Source of the DNA: Owenia fusiformis
Taxonomy: Eukaryota; Annelida; Polychaeta; Sabellida; Oweniidae
Assembly: GCA_903813345.2 (NCBI GenBank)
Contig: CAIIXF020000003.1
Span: 2,260,109-2,324,108, forward strand
DNA length: 64,000 nt
Direction: 5' to 3'
Position 1 is the stretch's first letter. Every line of letters begins with the position of its first letter. This document shows, one piece after another, positions 12,257-24,734 of the stretch. The notes under the pieces are model-generated. The model had not been told where the DNA came from and did not search any database. It saw only the letters and a list, made by a program, of their open reading frames with translations. The position numbers were made by a program, and so were the translations under genes.

Positions 12257-12653
12257 AAATTTTGCGGTAATGATAACAAAAAATGGCGGGTGGGAAAGGC
12301 AGCATGTCCTCTTTCTCGCCTGTAGGTAAGATCTCCTTTTAAACTACTTCCATTCGGTGACGTATATATGGATGGTTATAAAGACTGGGTCAAATCTGCC
12401 AGGTGGTCTACAAGAAACCGAATATAAGCTGTAAACCTTCCAACTGAGATATCAAAGTTTATAATTTTTGGTCCATTCTCGTGTTTTCTCACTCAAAATA
12501 TTAAGTGTAAGTAAACTGTGTATAAACAAGGCATAAAATGACAAATCCAGAACAGGAATGTGGTGTATATCGTAAATAATGAGGCTTCAAACGCAATGTC
12601 GTTAGACGACTACGTATGACTTCTATCGAAGTGTGAATTCTATGGACGGTAAC
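12257..12653. other. Possible remainder of a CACAGTG-type element
   Basis: No gene. It follows directly on the LINE insertion site and may be the interior of the transposon whose left end lies at 10242. No matching right end seen. Confidence 0.35.
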
Positions 12654-13276
12654 CACAGTGTTATAGCATGACGGTTACGCCACCTCTGAAAACGAGGTTG
12701 CACGGCTACGTTCACTGATTTATCCAATAAAATGGCCGCGATTAAGAGAAAACTTAGGTTGGTGCATTGTTTTCTACTACTGTGTATCAATGAAAGGATG
12801 AACGATTTATGTAAGAATCACATTTGGTGATACATTCAGTAATGTATATTTTGAACGTAGTCTTTGCAAATTGATGCCCGGGGATAACGTGAAATAAGAG
12901 AAAAACTGTCGAGTTTGAAATCCAAAACTACACAAAAATTTAGTAAATTGTTTATTTTTGTTGTTAGGGCATGGTCTACATTGCCTAAAAACCTTGTGGT
13001 ATATAGATGTATTCTACATACGATCATACAAAGCCAATTGAGCATTGGAAACTACCTAATATGTTCTACTCAAGCCATAATGATGTATTTTGAATTTGCG
13101 GTAATGTAAACAATTGATGGACGGTTACGCGAAATTGATTGATACACAGTAGTAGAAAATAATGCGCCAAGCTTAGTTTTCTCTTCCATCGCGGCCATTT
13201 TATTGGATAAATCAGTGAACGTAGCTGTCCAACCTCGTTTTCAGAAGTGGCGTGACCGTCATGTTATAACACTGTG
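12654..13276. mobile_element. 623-bp TIR element with about 138-bp inverted ends
   Basis: The left 138 bases (CACAGTGTTATAGCATGACG onward) match the complement of about 13137-13276 with roughly 90% agreement by eye. Both arms include the block ATCCAATAAAATGGCCGCGA. The interior of about 300 bp has no coding signal. No target duplication was found, so the superfamily stays open. The single end at 10242 belongs to the same family. Confidence 0.8.
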
Positions 13277-14221
13277 CTATTGGCTATTTTCACATCACTG
13301 GCCTCTTTTTGCCTGATTGATATAATGCCAATTGATGTAATCACAGTCAGCACTGTCAATGGTATATTCTAAAAATATAGGGAATAGTATATAGAGACTA
13401 AAAGTCCAAAAGGCTTTTGTGACAATATTTCCCGGAAGTGTTATATTTCCATTTATCCTTCAAACTGTGACATTTATGCTAATAACTCGACATGTATATG
13501 ATTCTTATATACCCAATACGATCAAAAACGTTACTAACATACCAAATGAAAGGTGATTTCCTGGTCAAACTTGCAAAAGTTTATCCAAATTCGCACTTGA
13601 ACCGAATATTTACCGGAAGTGTTTATATTTCCATTTAGGTGTCACTACGGTAAATCATTGAAAAATATTGGAAAAATCACAAAATTCAAGTTTGGGATAC
13701 ATATCGCCATTTTCGAACGAATTAGCCCATACAATAACTATATTTCTGCGTTCCCCTATACATAACCTTCATCTTGACCATACATTTCATTTAACATAGG
13801 GTTTGCGTCTCGATTTTTAAATATCACTACGCCAACATAGGGACTCATTTTTAGGTAAAATCCCTGCTTCACCGATGAAAATTAACGAATAAAGTAGTTC
13901 CAGTTTACGGCACTATATTTTTGCGATTTCTTTCTAAAATGGCACATTTAGAAAGTAATTGGCCTCAGCTTTACATACATACCTCAAATGGCCATAATGC
14001 ATATACTTAGGGTGCTATGGATGTTAACAGGAAATGACAAAACAGGAATTGACAATTTTTTTGTATTTTTAGACATTTTTTGAACAAAGATAACAGAGTT
14101 CTGTTTTGACCTCCAGTCAATTCAACTAGTTCCAAATACCATTTACAGGTCCAGGATCACAATGTTCATGGTCAGAATGACTCTAAACATGATGAACAGA
14201 ATCTTGTGATTTTTTCAGTAA
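13277..14221. other. No recognisable feature
   Basis: No supported open frame or repeat. An in-frame stop closes this stretch immediately before the LINE remnant. Confidence 0.5.
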
Positions 14222-14889
14222 ATGTGTCCAATGTATTGCTCTAAATTGGCATTAAAAGCATGTGTTAAACAAGAGTTAATTACAAAGTATGGAGATGAAG
14301 AGAATAATAACAACTTGAGATTTGTAAATAGAGAATTATGTAAATCAGATTCAAAGTATATACGATCAGAGTTAGTCTTGGCAAGAAAATGTGATATTAA
14401 ATATGATAATACATTGATAAGTAAGGATGTGTGGAACACACTTTTTAATTGTACAAAAGATAATAAACTCAAAATTATCCAATGGAAGATTATCCATAAA
14501 ATTTATCCAAGTGTCAAATATCTAAAACAGTGTAAAATACAAGATTCAGATAAATGTAAATATTGTGATAATGAAATTGATGATGATATGCTATGCACTA
14601 TTTTGTGAAGTGTAAAGAAGTTTTAAATATTTGGAACACCTGTGATTGTAATTGTCTCAGTGATAAACAAAAACTTGGTATTGAAAATTCTGCACAAGAA
14701 AAATATTTTAAAAGTGTGATTATAAAAAAAGCTATTCATATGTTTAAATGTGCTGAATGAGCAGGAAACTTTGAAAATGATATGTAATAGGGAAAAATCA
14801 TTTTACAACATGTAACCTTTATATGTAAATGTATTAATTGTACTGAATATATGTTTTTGATTTGAAATATAGTTTTTTAATAAAAAAAA
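14222..14889 (+). mobile_element. 3' end of an L1/Tx1-type LINE
   Basis: The frame at 14222-14608 shows the C-terminal signature of L1-clade ORF2: WNTLFNCTKDNKLKIIQWK, then IHKIYPS, then a C-x2-C pair (CKYC). A frameshift near 14595-14600 moves the continuation (HYFVKCKEV, then NIWNTCDCN and SAQEKYFKSVIIKKAIHMF) into another frame, ending at a stop at 14758-14760. After it come an AATAAA at 14879-14884 and a short A-run, a likely 3' end. The upstream catalytic domains are absent. No clear target duplication was found. Confidence 0.7.
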
Positions 14890-16205
14890 TGGTGGGTTTG
14901 GGTGCTTTTTTGCTCCCATTTTTTACCCCATTTCTACGGTTGCCATGGCAACTATTAGGCTTTAGTAACCATGCCAACTTGATTTTTGAAGGACATCCAC
15001 CTGATAGTAGTTGGGCCAGGTTTGATGGAAAATGGGCCTGGTTTGATATGCTGGCAGTGAGGCTGATTGTGGCAAGTAGTGAAACGGCAAAACAATGGTG
15101 GAGTCTTGTACTATAATTTTAAAATAGAGCTCTCCAAGAGAAATATTATCATGTAATGCAACAGGTAACTTATGTAAAAAAAATTTAAATTGATGTCATC
15201 TTTTTTGAATTATCTGAAATAAAAAAAGAATTTTAAATATAAAAAAGGAATGCAATACAAAGAGAGAATTGAATAATAATCACAAACTTTTAATATTACA
15301 TGCTGGTATAAAGTAAAAAAAAAAAAAAGGTGGAGTCATACCATACGATTTTACACAGGACGCAGTTGTGAAACAAAATGGCAAAAAGCTTTTGAACTTT
15401 TAGGATTATATCTAAAGGTAGAGTATACCATTGATAGTGCTGACTTTGGATGTAATGGTCCCCAGTTAAACCAGTTGAGAGATGGACATCATTACTGGGG
15501 GTCATAACAGTACTCGTTCACGTTCAAGTTCTCACACAAGTGTTTTACACAGGCTGTAGCCAGCTTTTACCAAGGGATAGGAGCAGTTTTACCAAGGGCA
15601 AAGCTTTTGCCTAGGGAGGAACTTTTTGACAGTTTTGGCTAAAAAAACATGCGAAAAGTGCTCAGATTGGTGAGAAACTGCATCATTTTGAAAGAATCTC
15701 TTGGGGGAGCAGCAGCTCCCTTTAACCTCTCTAATGTTCATGAACAATACTAATTGTAAAATTTTCACATTTTTTATATTTCTACTATTCATATTGACCA
15801 ATCCCCATTCATGTCATTTTAACAGGTCCCTTCATTACTTTACACCAGTGTTTATTAATCCCTTGTTTTCAAGTCGTATGTGCTTTTATTATTCAGTTTC
15901 ACAATCTATTGTTTTGCCATGCCAGTTTTACATGTTTGCATGCTGAGTTTGTTTTGTGTAATTTTTTTGTTCCATATATGGTTTACACATTCACTCAATT
16001 GAGTTGGGGTGTTGCCCCATTACTGGTTAATGTTGCCTAGAGTTTGTGACTGTACATACACAAAGTATTTCAAATATATATTTTAGAAAACATTTTATAG
16101 TTGATTGCCACCCAAGGGTCTTCCACTCACCCATTACATAAACAAAACATGAACTCTAATAAAAATGCCAACAAGACTGCCAGGGAAACTTAACCTATGA
16201 ATTGG
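14890..16205. other. No gene; A-run and a GTAGCCAG block
   Basis: Contains a run of about 14 A near 15313 and, at about 15556, a GTAGCCAGCTTTTACC block that resembles the right end of the repeat at 25928-26154 in inverse orientation. Otherwise nothing supportable. Confidence 0.4.
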
Positions 16206-16372
16206 ACTTCGCCATATCACATGTATTAGTCCCGTGGCCAGGGAGGGGGAGGAGGGGGGGGGGGTTGAGAGACGACCCTCTCCCCTAGCCACATTTTCTG
16301 TCAACGTCCTGCAAATTTTCACCACTTTAGTACTTTTCAAGTGATGTTCGGATGATGCTTTCATTTAATTGC
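16206..16372. repeat. G-rich interspersed repeat fragment
   Basis: A CCCGTGGCCAGGGAGGGGG block followed by a G-run and a CCCTCTCCCCTAGCC block. The same layout occurs at about 25991-26060, so this is probably a second, partial copy of that family. Confidence 0.45.
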
Positions 16373-17059
16373 TTGCACTAGTGCTTTTTCTTGATTCCTT
16401 GCAAATCAAAAATTCATGCACATAAGGTGATCTAGTATTTCTTCACAGGACCCTGAAAGCTCTATTTGAGCTTGAAGTAGAAGTATTCATGGTATTACTG
16501 TTTGTATTATTAATCTCTATGGTTTTTCAATAGGCTAACTCAGTCAGTGAATGCAGGATTAAAACACAACACACATGAGTAATTCACGCACCTATGCATG
16601 TCATTATTGAAAAACATTGCCATCTTTTACATCGCTTCTAAATTATTTTTTTAAACATTAAGAGGTTCATTTTTTCAAAAAAAACTCAAAAACAAACTTC
16701 ATGGAGTTCCTTATATATTTTACGTGATGAAACATGTGTTCAAGTACAATGTAACTTTGCATGAAAAATTGTAAAAAATGAGGGACGATGGTGAAAATGA
16801 CGAATGTATTTTGAATAAGCTTGTTGATGGGTGGATTAAACATGGATTATAAGATAATCCAATTGATCTGGAAACTGTTCTTTGAACTTTTCTTGAAGAT
16901 TATAGATTCGCCTTTCACAAGCATTTACTTTTTACAGCCAGAAACTACTCACAAAAAATTATCAACTGTCAAAAGTCTGTTGCGATACTTTCCCTGCTCC
17001 TTTAATTGCTGTTTTTACTTTCTGTTATATTCGAACATGACAGCATCTCATAAAGAAAA
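16373..17059. other. No recognisable feature
   Basis: AT-rich; an open frame at 16821-17141 has no resemblance to known proteins. Confidence 0.5.
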
Positions 17060-17275
17060 CTGGAGTTTTGAACAAAAATCAGGGGTGAATCATTTAAAAA
17101 TCGGGAGTTTTACTGGAAAATCAAGATGTTTCGTTGACTAATCGGGAGTTTTTAACGCAAAATCGGGATATATTATGAAAAATCTGGATATTTGACGAAA
17201 AAATCGAGATATTTTCATAAAATTGGGATAAAAATCGTAGTTTTTGAAAATCAGGATTTAAAAAAAAAATCGGTA
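17060..17275 (+). repeat. Degenerate short tandem repeat
   Basis: About eight loosely related units of roughly 22-28 bp around an AAAATCGGGAKWTTTT core. Strongly diverged, so copy number is approximate. Confidence 0.5.
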
Positions 17276-19150
17276 TGAGCAATGGGATATGACAGGTGAG
17301 TTATTTCGATAACTAAAAATGTTAAATCAACTTCGATCAAAAATAGAGGTCTGCGTCAAGTATTTCCGGTTGTACCGGACGAAAATACTGGACACGTTTC
17401 TGTACCCTGCATACGGTAGCTTGAATATAAGCAAAGTTGAGTAAAACGGGTTAAGTATATGTCCATCTTAAATAGATGAGAAATGGTTGGTCCGGGGCAA
17501 ACGAGATTCAATTTTAAAAAATTGTCACAACTTTCATTTCTAGTACAACATGTACAGATTAGTTCATAATTTTATAATTTCTAAAATGGAAGTCAAGTAG
17601 CCTGAAATGTTCACAATTAGAAATAGGAAACAACAAAAATCACGTTTTAGTCCTAAGTGGTGTAATAAGTATACGGGAAGTGAAATAAATCAAATGTCAA
17701 AATTTCACCACCAACTATGAGCATCTATTGTAAAGTATTACAAACTTGCAAAAAATCATTGGCATTGAATGCAATGATCAATAATCAATCTGACTATTAA
17801 TTTTTATAATCATATAGCAAGTGTGAGAATTGTTTATGCAACAAATAAAATAAGTGTTTTAAGTCACATAAATCATTCTGGTAACCAATATTGCCTAAAC
17901 TCGAATGTTTTTTATTACTTGCTTATAGAGAATCTCTTTATGAATGTCAAGCCAATGTGGCTATGCATTCCTAAAATACAACAATATGTAGGAAATGTGA
18001 GTAATGGATTTGTTTCCATGGTAACATATATTCATTGCCATGATAACTGAAACAGTCAAAAATTTAAAGTCGTAACATGTCTATAGTAGTGTTGACAATA
18101 AAAATGTCAAGTCTATATGAACACTACTTCTTAAATTATTGTAAATGGTCACAAAATGTTAGAAGTCCACAGTAAAAATGTATAGTCAGTCTAAATGGTA
18201 CTTTGTTAAAGAACGCCTAACGCCGACCGCCGATAACTGTCCACAAAAACTTGGAGTCTATAAAAATATGTTACCACTTCTAGTTGTGACATAAAAAGTT
18301 ATACACGTTGAATAGATGGCACTAGAGTAAAAAATAACCGATGGACAAAGTAGCTTTAGAAATAGTATAACCCGCAAAGATCAACTATCCGCCTTGTTTT
18401 CGGTCATAAATATTATAACCGTATAAAATGACACGAAACAAACGTTTGATATTTATAATTTGAACGGTGTTGGGGTGAAAGTCAACCTATTTGCAGTGAA
18501 AGGGCAATGTTGATCAATTTAGACAGGGGTTTAATCGTTTAAAGTTACTGATTTATGAAGTTCTGATTAATGTAGTTATATGGAAAAACATCAGGATAAT
18601 GGGAATCACCGACAATTCTATTACGTCTAGCCCATTTTTGTAGACATTAAACAATAAAGAAAAGTAATAAGGGTTGACATTAGCTGTTCACAGTAACGAT
18701 TTATTGAAATCAAATTATCACAGGTGTAGATATTTACAAATAGTATGCTCTATTCTAAGATTCATTACGTATGTAAAAAATTAATTGTGATCGCCTTTAT
18801 AGAGATAAAAATATGAAAACATGAACTGAACAATATTTTGGGCAATATTTACATTTTTGAACATATAACTAATATACAGAGAACATCATGTTTGATCATC
18901 CGATAGTGACTCATCTCATCAAAATTACAAGTAATAGAATAGAAAAAACAGTTACTTTCACATTCGATGGACTTTTGTGGTGAGTCTTGCATTTTAAAAT
19001 ATGCTATAGATGGTACAAGTAAAATGCAAAATTGGTAAAATGATATTATTGTACTAAAAATAATGAACATGGGATCCTAAAATATATTTTATAAAAGTCT
19101 ACCAATGGTGGTGGATATTAAGGTTGTTATGATTTGACATGAAGGTGAAT
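17276..19150. other. No recognisable feature
   Basis: AT-rich intergenic sequence downstream (in gene orientation) of the claudin-like gene. No supported frames or repeats. Confidence 0.5.
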
Positions 19151-19154
19151 AACC

Positions 19155-19375
19155 CAGGTGCGAGTAGGTAGTTACAAGTTTCACCACCAGGTGGCTGATT
19201 CGGGTTAATTAACAAGGCAGGTACGTATATAAGAAAGGTCCCTTAAACTTGAATATTATCAGTTTAAGTGGATCAATTTTCAAATAATCCTCATGTATCT
19301 TATAATTATACAAACGAAAATATGTCCAGTAAAAGAAAATATTATCTGCCTAACACAAGAAAAGATAATTCAACA
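19155..19375 (+). repeat. Interspersed repeat R2, copy 2
   Basis: Direct-orientation match to 3786-3985, with the blocks CACCACCAGGTGG, GGTCCCTTAAACTTGAATAT and AACACAAGAAAA in the same order. Edges approximate. Confidence 0.6.
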
Positions 19376-19402
19376 TTGCTAGATGTAAATTTACATGTAG
19401 AC

Positions 19403-19408
19403 TTTTAA
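19403..19408 (-). promoter_or_regulatory. Possible polyadenylation signal ATTAAA
   Basis: On the minus strand this reads ATTAAA, about 140 bases past the stop codon of the claudin-like gene. No canonical AATAAA was seen nearer. Confidence 0.35.
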
Positions 19409-19547
19409 TATGATATCCCTTTAACTGAATTTTGAATATTTAATGAAGTAAATCAAGATGATTTCTACTCGCATTTAGTATATTGATTTAGCATCTTTTA
19501 CAAAAGGTTTGTATAAATGGCAACTCGAATATTCCTCCGGTTGTAGT

Positions 19548-19834
19548 CTATTGTTCGAATTCTTGATTGTATCGAATGCCCGGTCTTGCAACAGATGGCG
19601 CTGTATATACAGATTCATTTCCGGTTCCGGCGTAATTGTACAAACTTCCCTCGTGTTCGTATATTTTCCACGTGATATAGGCGTCCCTGGCGGCAAACGA
19701 TCCTGCAAGTCCCGAGGACATCCAACATACAACAGACATTCCCCACGAATAGCTGAGTCTCAGTCCGAAAAGACCCCTAGACTCCTCGTTGTACTTGAAT
19801 GCGAAAATAACACTGGCAAAAAAGATCAGCACAC
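19548..19834 (-). CDS. Claudin-like gene, exon 3
   Basis: Encodes residue 130 (split Cys codon) to 224 and the stop: the end of the third membrane segment, a short second loop (KYNEESRGLFG), the fourth segment and the cytoplasmic tail ending RYNQEFEQ. Confidence 0.85.
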
Positions 19835-21582
19835 CTTGAAAAAAGAGAGAAACATACAGAAAGTATATCAATGACATTATATCGCAAAAACAGGGGATTA
19901 AATTTGGTGCTTTCGAAAATCATTATATTTGTCATTTTCCGAAGCATTGGAATTAGAAAAAGGAAGATAGTTAAGAAACAAACAATGACAGAATATGTAT
20001 TTCTTGTGCTATTCATTGAAAACTTCTTGTTCCCAAACTTATTTGGAGGTTTGTGATTACAGGGGTCAGTTAATACAGTATAGTAGAACCCAGATTTACT
20101 TTGAAATAGGTAAACAAATGTACACAATTCCTTGAAAATATATAATGGTGCCCATCCACTCCCCAAAATTCAATTATCGTATTCATCAATTTTTGCCAAT
20201 ATAAAGATGGCATTAGAAAAATCAAATTACTCTTTTTTCTAGATACAGAAATCGATTACCATGCCATCTTTATTTAATACTGATTTAGAGCCACACAAAA
20301 ATGGGACAAAAATCCCTATAACACCATAATACAATTTTAGTTGTACTTACACGACACCCAGGAGAGGAATGAAACGAGCATGGCCAACCATTTGCTATCA
20401 TCCAGCTTTCTGTAACAATATCCCACATAGATATAGAGTAAGTTGGCGATCAAGGCAAGGATGAGCGTAGAGAAGCCAAAGTTGGCAAACACTTGTGTCG
20501 CGACGAACCATGGGTGCATTCCAGGTGCTCCTGAAAAGCAAAGGTGAAGATTTTTTAATTAACCTTATTGTATATCTTACCAATACCGATTTTCAAATCA
20601 TTCGAACACTGGCCTCCAGAACTCTGAACTCGTACTATGTACCACGTTCTTGTACGTAGTGGACAATGTCTGGAGCCCTGCGTTCAGAGGATGAATTTCA
20701 AGTTTTTAGTAATTATTTTCAATAAACTGTTCCTTTTTTGCCCAAGGGTGCGTCCCAAGTGCCCTTGAAAATCAAAATATGAAGATCAATCTGTGCTGAT
20801 CCTTATTGTATATCTTTCTTTTATCATTCTAATAAGCGATGCTATTAATACAGAACAGATTAATGATCATTTAAGTTGGCATTAAACAGTTTAAAGTTTC
20901 CCTCTTTGAAAGAAACGACTTTTTTCCTTTTTGCTTATTATATCTTTAATACTAAGATAATAGATCTATAGGATTAGAATTTGTCAAAGATTGCCTTATA
21001 CATTTTCGAGTCATTTTATCCATTGATTTCTAAAATATGGGGTGAATCAAACTATGCAATAAGATACATATTCAAACAATAGTATGATATCGATTTAAAA
21101 ATCTCCATTTCCTGTTTTAAATTTTCAAAACTAATTGAAAGTCAAAATAAAGGAATTTTTAACGTTAGTTGATCCAACAACAGGAACAGGAAGTGACTGA
21201 ATTGTTGCCCATGGATTATAAAAATAGCATAATATCTTAATCATACGTTTGCCCCAATATTATGATTAATGACACCTTATATCGTTGTTCATAGATGTCG
21301 CTGTCCGTTCCCGGTGTATACATAGTCGTACCCATACCCTCTTACCCATTTTCAACTCATACCCATTTACTCACTGTTTGTCGGTATGCCATCACAGACG
21401 GTGTAAGCTGTTTGAGTTCGACATCTGAACCACATTCCGTAAAACCACCAGGCCCCTTCATCCCATACCATATAGCTCATCCACTCTGGAGTCGCCATCA
21501 TAACAATGTTAGCAATATTAGCGAGAATCAACAGAGCTAGCGTCAACTTTATGTGCATCGTACTTTCGTCCATCCCCGCCAT
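19548..21582 (-). CDS. Claudin-like four-pass membrane protein, 3 exons
   Basis: Spliced CDS: exon 1 21582-21375, exon 2 20530-20351, exon 3 19834-19548. Donors are GTGAGT and GTAAGT; acceptors end TTTTCAG and TTTTCAAG after pyrimidine tracts. Both introns are phase 1 and the total, 675 bases, gives exactly 224 residues plus stop. The protein has four hydrophobic segments near residues 12-31, 79-104, 118-141 and 157-178, and a 45-residue tail. The first loop has G49-M50-W51-x2-C54 and C63, close to the claudin W-GLW-C-C signature in sequence and position. Claudins and their PMP22/EMP relatives act in cell junctions and membranes. The start MAGMDES has a good context (AAAATGG) and sits just before the first membrane segment; an in-frame upstream ATG exists at 21690. 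The tail ends in EFEQ, not a claudin-type PDZ ligand. A PMP22/MP20-like assignment is the main alternative. Confidence 0.85.
20351..20530 (-). CDS. Claudin-like gene, exon 2
   Basis: Encodes residues 70-129: APGMHPWFVATQVFANFGF, the second membrane segment and the beginning of the third (LAMLVSFLSWVS). Acceptor TTTTCAG precedes 20530; donor GTAAGT begins at 20350. Confidence 0.85.
20744..20815 (-). repeat. Partial copy of the exon 2 acceptor region within intron 1
   Basis: About 70 bases closely resemble 20511-20582, which holds the exon 2 start, its acceptor and upstream intron. Both read GGGTGCRTYCCARGTGC then TGAAAA, and both share CTTATTGTATATCTT. The resemblance stops shortly into the exon, so only the first few codons are duplicated. 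Confidence 0.65.
21375..21582 (-). CDS. Claudin-like gene, exon 1
   Basis: Encodes residues 1-69 and one base of codon 70: the start, first membrane segment and most of the first loop with both signature cysteines. Donor GTGAGT begins at 21374. Confidence 0.85.
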
Positions 21583-23115
21583 TTTGGATTTTTTGTTTGT
21601 GAACCTCGGACGAATGAATTGTGAATGCGTCAAATCTGGTTTGTTTCCTTTCGATTTAACACTATGAGAGCAGTGTCGGTTACATTTCAATCATGTCGTG
21701 TTCTTTTCTTAAATCCTGATTGTCGTCAATTATGTAGTTATTTCAATTCCAGATTTCCTATTTTCGAAAATGGATGCCGTTGTATGGTTTAATGAGGTCA
21801 TGTAATGGGATGGATTCAAAGTCAATCATTGATTATATTTCCTTATTTTGCCTTATTCTCACATCATTATAATTTTATTCAAATAAATAGAAATTTATTT
21901 ACAGGGAATAATACCATTTTATAAACAGTCTCGAATTTGTCATATTAGAATAATACCCTTTTGTATCAATGCTTTTAAACACAGATGTGCTCTAAATCCG
22001 CCAATAATTGTCCTAAACATCACTTCAATAAAACGCAAGTTAATATTTAATCACTTTATGAAGATAATGCGTTGAGTCAGTTGTGGACTTTGATTACGAT
22101 GATATACAAATAAACTATACTAGTTAATAAATAAACCAATCTCTTCACACATCGAGTCGGTGTTGTAACGGAGATAAGCGGATCTTGTGTAAATAGATGG
22201 CGCGTTTAATTGTTGGCGTTCAACATTACCGAGTTTGTATTTCTTCTTCATAGTTATATTAGATACACTAATGACGTTTATAGAAAAGAACTATTTTCAA
22301 ATTATAATTATGGAGATTTTTTAAATATATATATATTACAGTATGGCCAGGGAAGATGAGCTTTTGCGGAAGCATGCGCAAAGTTACGCTTCGGTCAGCA
22401 TATTTACGTTCCAAATCGCCAGAATTGACACTTTACCAAATTCGCAAGACTGTGTCTAGTGGATTAGTACATATTTGAGGATGCCTTTAGAGAATATTTT
22501 AAAATTAAAAAGCTCATCGTTGAGGCAAACCTGAGTTTCTTGGAATATCTTTTTAACTGGATTTCTAGCAAAAGAATTTTTGCATTTGTTGATGTAATTT
22601 CAACTCTTGTAATTTTTACAATAGTGTTTTTAAAATTCCATCTGAATAATGGACATTTTATAATACTGTGTATTTGAACACATCTAGCTGGCTCTTTTTG
22701 AAATTGTCAATAACGATTGATTGAGGAAAATTCACATGCATTAAATATGGTCAAATCCATTTCTTCTGTGGCTTTGTGCAAGATAGTCGACAACTAATAC
22801 ACGTAGCAATGTACATATCAAGCAAACTCAGTCTGTATACCTTATTTTTATGTCAACGCCAGAAATGGTGACATATTGTTATTGTTTCAACGTTTTTGTG
22901 GACAAGTTCGGGGGGTCGGCGATCAGCGTCTGCATGTTAATGCCTTGTTTTTATGTGTTATTACATCCTTTAATGTTCGTACAATGACCCTTTATCCCAA
23001 GACAAAAGTACACACTAGAAAACTGGTGAAAACATGTAAGCTTCGTGTTATTGATTACATTTGCTCCAAACATATGAACACATGAAATAATAGTCCTAAG
23101 ATCATAAGCATCTTA
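21583..23115. other. Upstream of the claudin-like gene; nothing further recognised
   Basis: Must contain the gene's promoter and 5' untranslated region on the minus strand, but no TATA box or initiator stands out. No other feature supported. Confidence 0.45.
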
Positions 23116-23316
23116 ATGAGTTTTGTTGAAAACTTGATATTAAAAAGTACGTCTATACTGGGCAAATTCAAAATAGGTGTCATGGTCACTATTTTTAAGG
23201 GTGGCGATAAGGATATTTTGAATAAAAATCACTTCCGATCCATGGCATTAATGACAACTTTTGCGAAGATACTTGTCGGATTAATGATCTCAAGAAGAGT
23301 GGCCGTTTTAATATGA
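23116..23316 (+). pseudogene. LINE reverse-transcriptase scrap
   Basis: The frame includes VMVTIFKGGDKDILNKNHFRS followed by MALMTTFAKILVGLMISRRV. This fits the start of non-LTR reverse transcriptases (the pattern F-K-x-G-D-K, N-x-x-R-x-[IM]-x-L, K-I-L, R). Only this domain remains; nothing recognisable as the catalytic core follows up to 23.9 kb. An isolated fossil fragment. Confidence 0.6.
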
Positions 23317-24053
23317 CATCATTTTAATTCATAGATGTCAAAGATCGTGCATCTCTCAATATTTCTATGCTATGAGAGCGACAATAGCTATCCAATTAAG
23401 AAAATGGTAATGGTGGGTTTTCGATAGCGTGTATATTTGATGGTCTACTTTGCATTATTTTCTTCATGAGTAGTATAAGAGCGTGTCGTTAAGGATAACT
23501 TGAACTGGATTTTTAGTAAAATGATTTTTTGCATATGTTAACATCCATAATAATTGTGTTGCGCTTTTCATGTTAACACTTTAAGTTCTAGTACATTTTA
23601 CAAAATATCATTTTCCCGTTGATGCTGTTGAGTAGACATTCAGTGCGACTACAACATTTTGTTGTATATGGGTATCTAGAACGAGGACCATGTTGTTTAA
23701 TAAGAGTTACTAGAAACTTGTGTAAAACCCTAAGAAATCTTGAACCAAGTTCTGTAATAAAAATACAGTCTCTAAAAAGTATAGATCATAATGCGCTCTA
23801 TAATTATCAATTTAAATGCAGCTCTTTCACACTAGCTAATAACCAATTAAGGAAAACTATGTTATATGTCAGGCGTTTCATTTGTCGATTATAAATACAC
23901 TATTTTATTTGAGATTGAGAACCCTTAGGTAGGATATCCTTGAATAGTCGCAGATATATCAATCATGAATATTTTTAATTCTAAATTTAGTTAATATAAA
24001 GCATGATTACAATATTGTATTTATATCCAACATACAGGGTGGGCCAAAAGACT
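23317..24053. other. No recognisable feature
   Basis: An open frame at 23619-23894 does not resemble the expected continuation of the LINE or any protein I know. Confidence 0.45.
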
Positions 24054-24383
24054 ATAATCAGAACACCTCTCAATGTGAACACATCTATAATCAGAACACC
24101 TCTCAATGTGAACACCTCCATAATCAGAGCACCTATCAATGTGAACACCTCTATAATCAGAATACCTCTCAATGTGAACAGCTCTATAATCAGAATACCT
24201 CTCAATGTGAACACCTCTATAATCAAAACACATCTCAATGTGAACACCTCTATAATCAGAACACCTCTCAATGTGAACACCTCTTTAATCAGAATACCTC
24301 TCAATGTGAACACCTCTATAATCAAAGCACATCTCAATGTAAACACCTCTATAATCAGAACACCTCTCAATGTGAATGTGAAC
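24054..24383 (+). repeat. 33-bp minisatellite, about 10 copies
   Basis: Unit of the form ATAATCAGAACACCTCTCAATGTGAACACCTCT (two 16-17 bp halves). Copies differ by a few substitutions. Since 33 is divisible by three, frames stay open on both strands and give an 11-residue periodic peptide (NTSIIRTPLNV on plus); this is a by-product of unit length. Confidence 0.9.
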
Positions 24384-24725
24384 AATCTTCGTTTTCAACC
24401 TTCCTCATGTCAAAAACATGAAATGTGAACACCTATGACACCTGTCAATTTCAATACTACTTTTGTCTGGTCCAAGTAGCGTTCGCATTAGAAAGATGTT
24501 ACTGTGCATAACGTTTTCCATATTACAATGGTCTGTTTGAAAAAACACAATACTGAATAATATTTGAAATACTTTACACATTACTTGTTAGTTTGAAGCA
24601 CATGTGATCCTTAAGCAATTTATATATTGAAGCTGAAAAAATATAACCTGATCATAATCGATGTTTTTTGGACTGATCAATGACTCCACCTAGTAAATAA
24701 TATACTTCTGGGACAACCCTCGTTC
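24384..24725. other. No recognisable feature
   Basis: One more degenerate piece of the minisatellite near 24420-24450, otherwise nothing. Confidence 0.45.
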
Positions 24726-24734
24726 ATCTTCTTT

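Noticed and set aside
19475-19874. Plus-strand frames over the claudin-like gene (19509-19874 and others)
   Set aside because: Shadows of exon 3; the minus strand has splice sites, membrane segments and family motifs.
24003-24428. Open frames of 132-141 codons on both strands
   Set aside because: Both run through the 33-bp minisatellite, whose length divisible by three keeps all frames open; no non-repeat protein sequence is attached.
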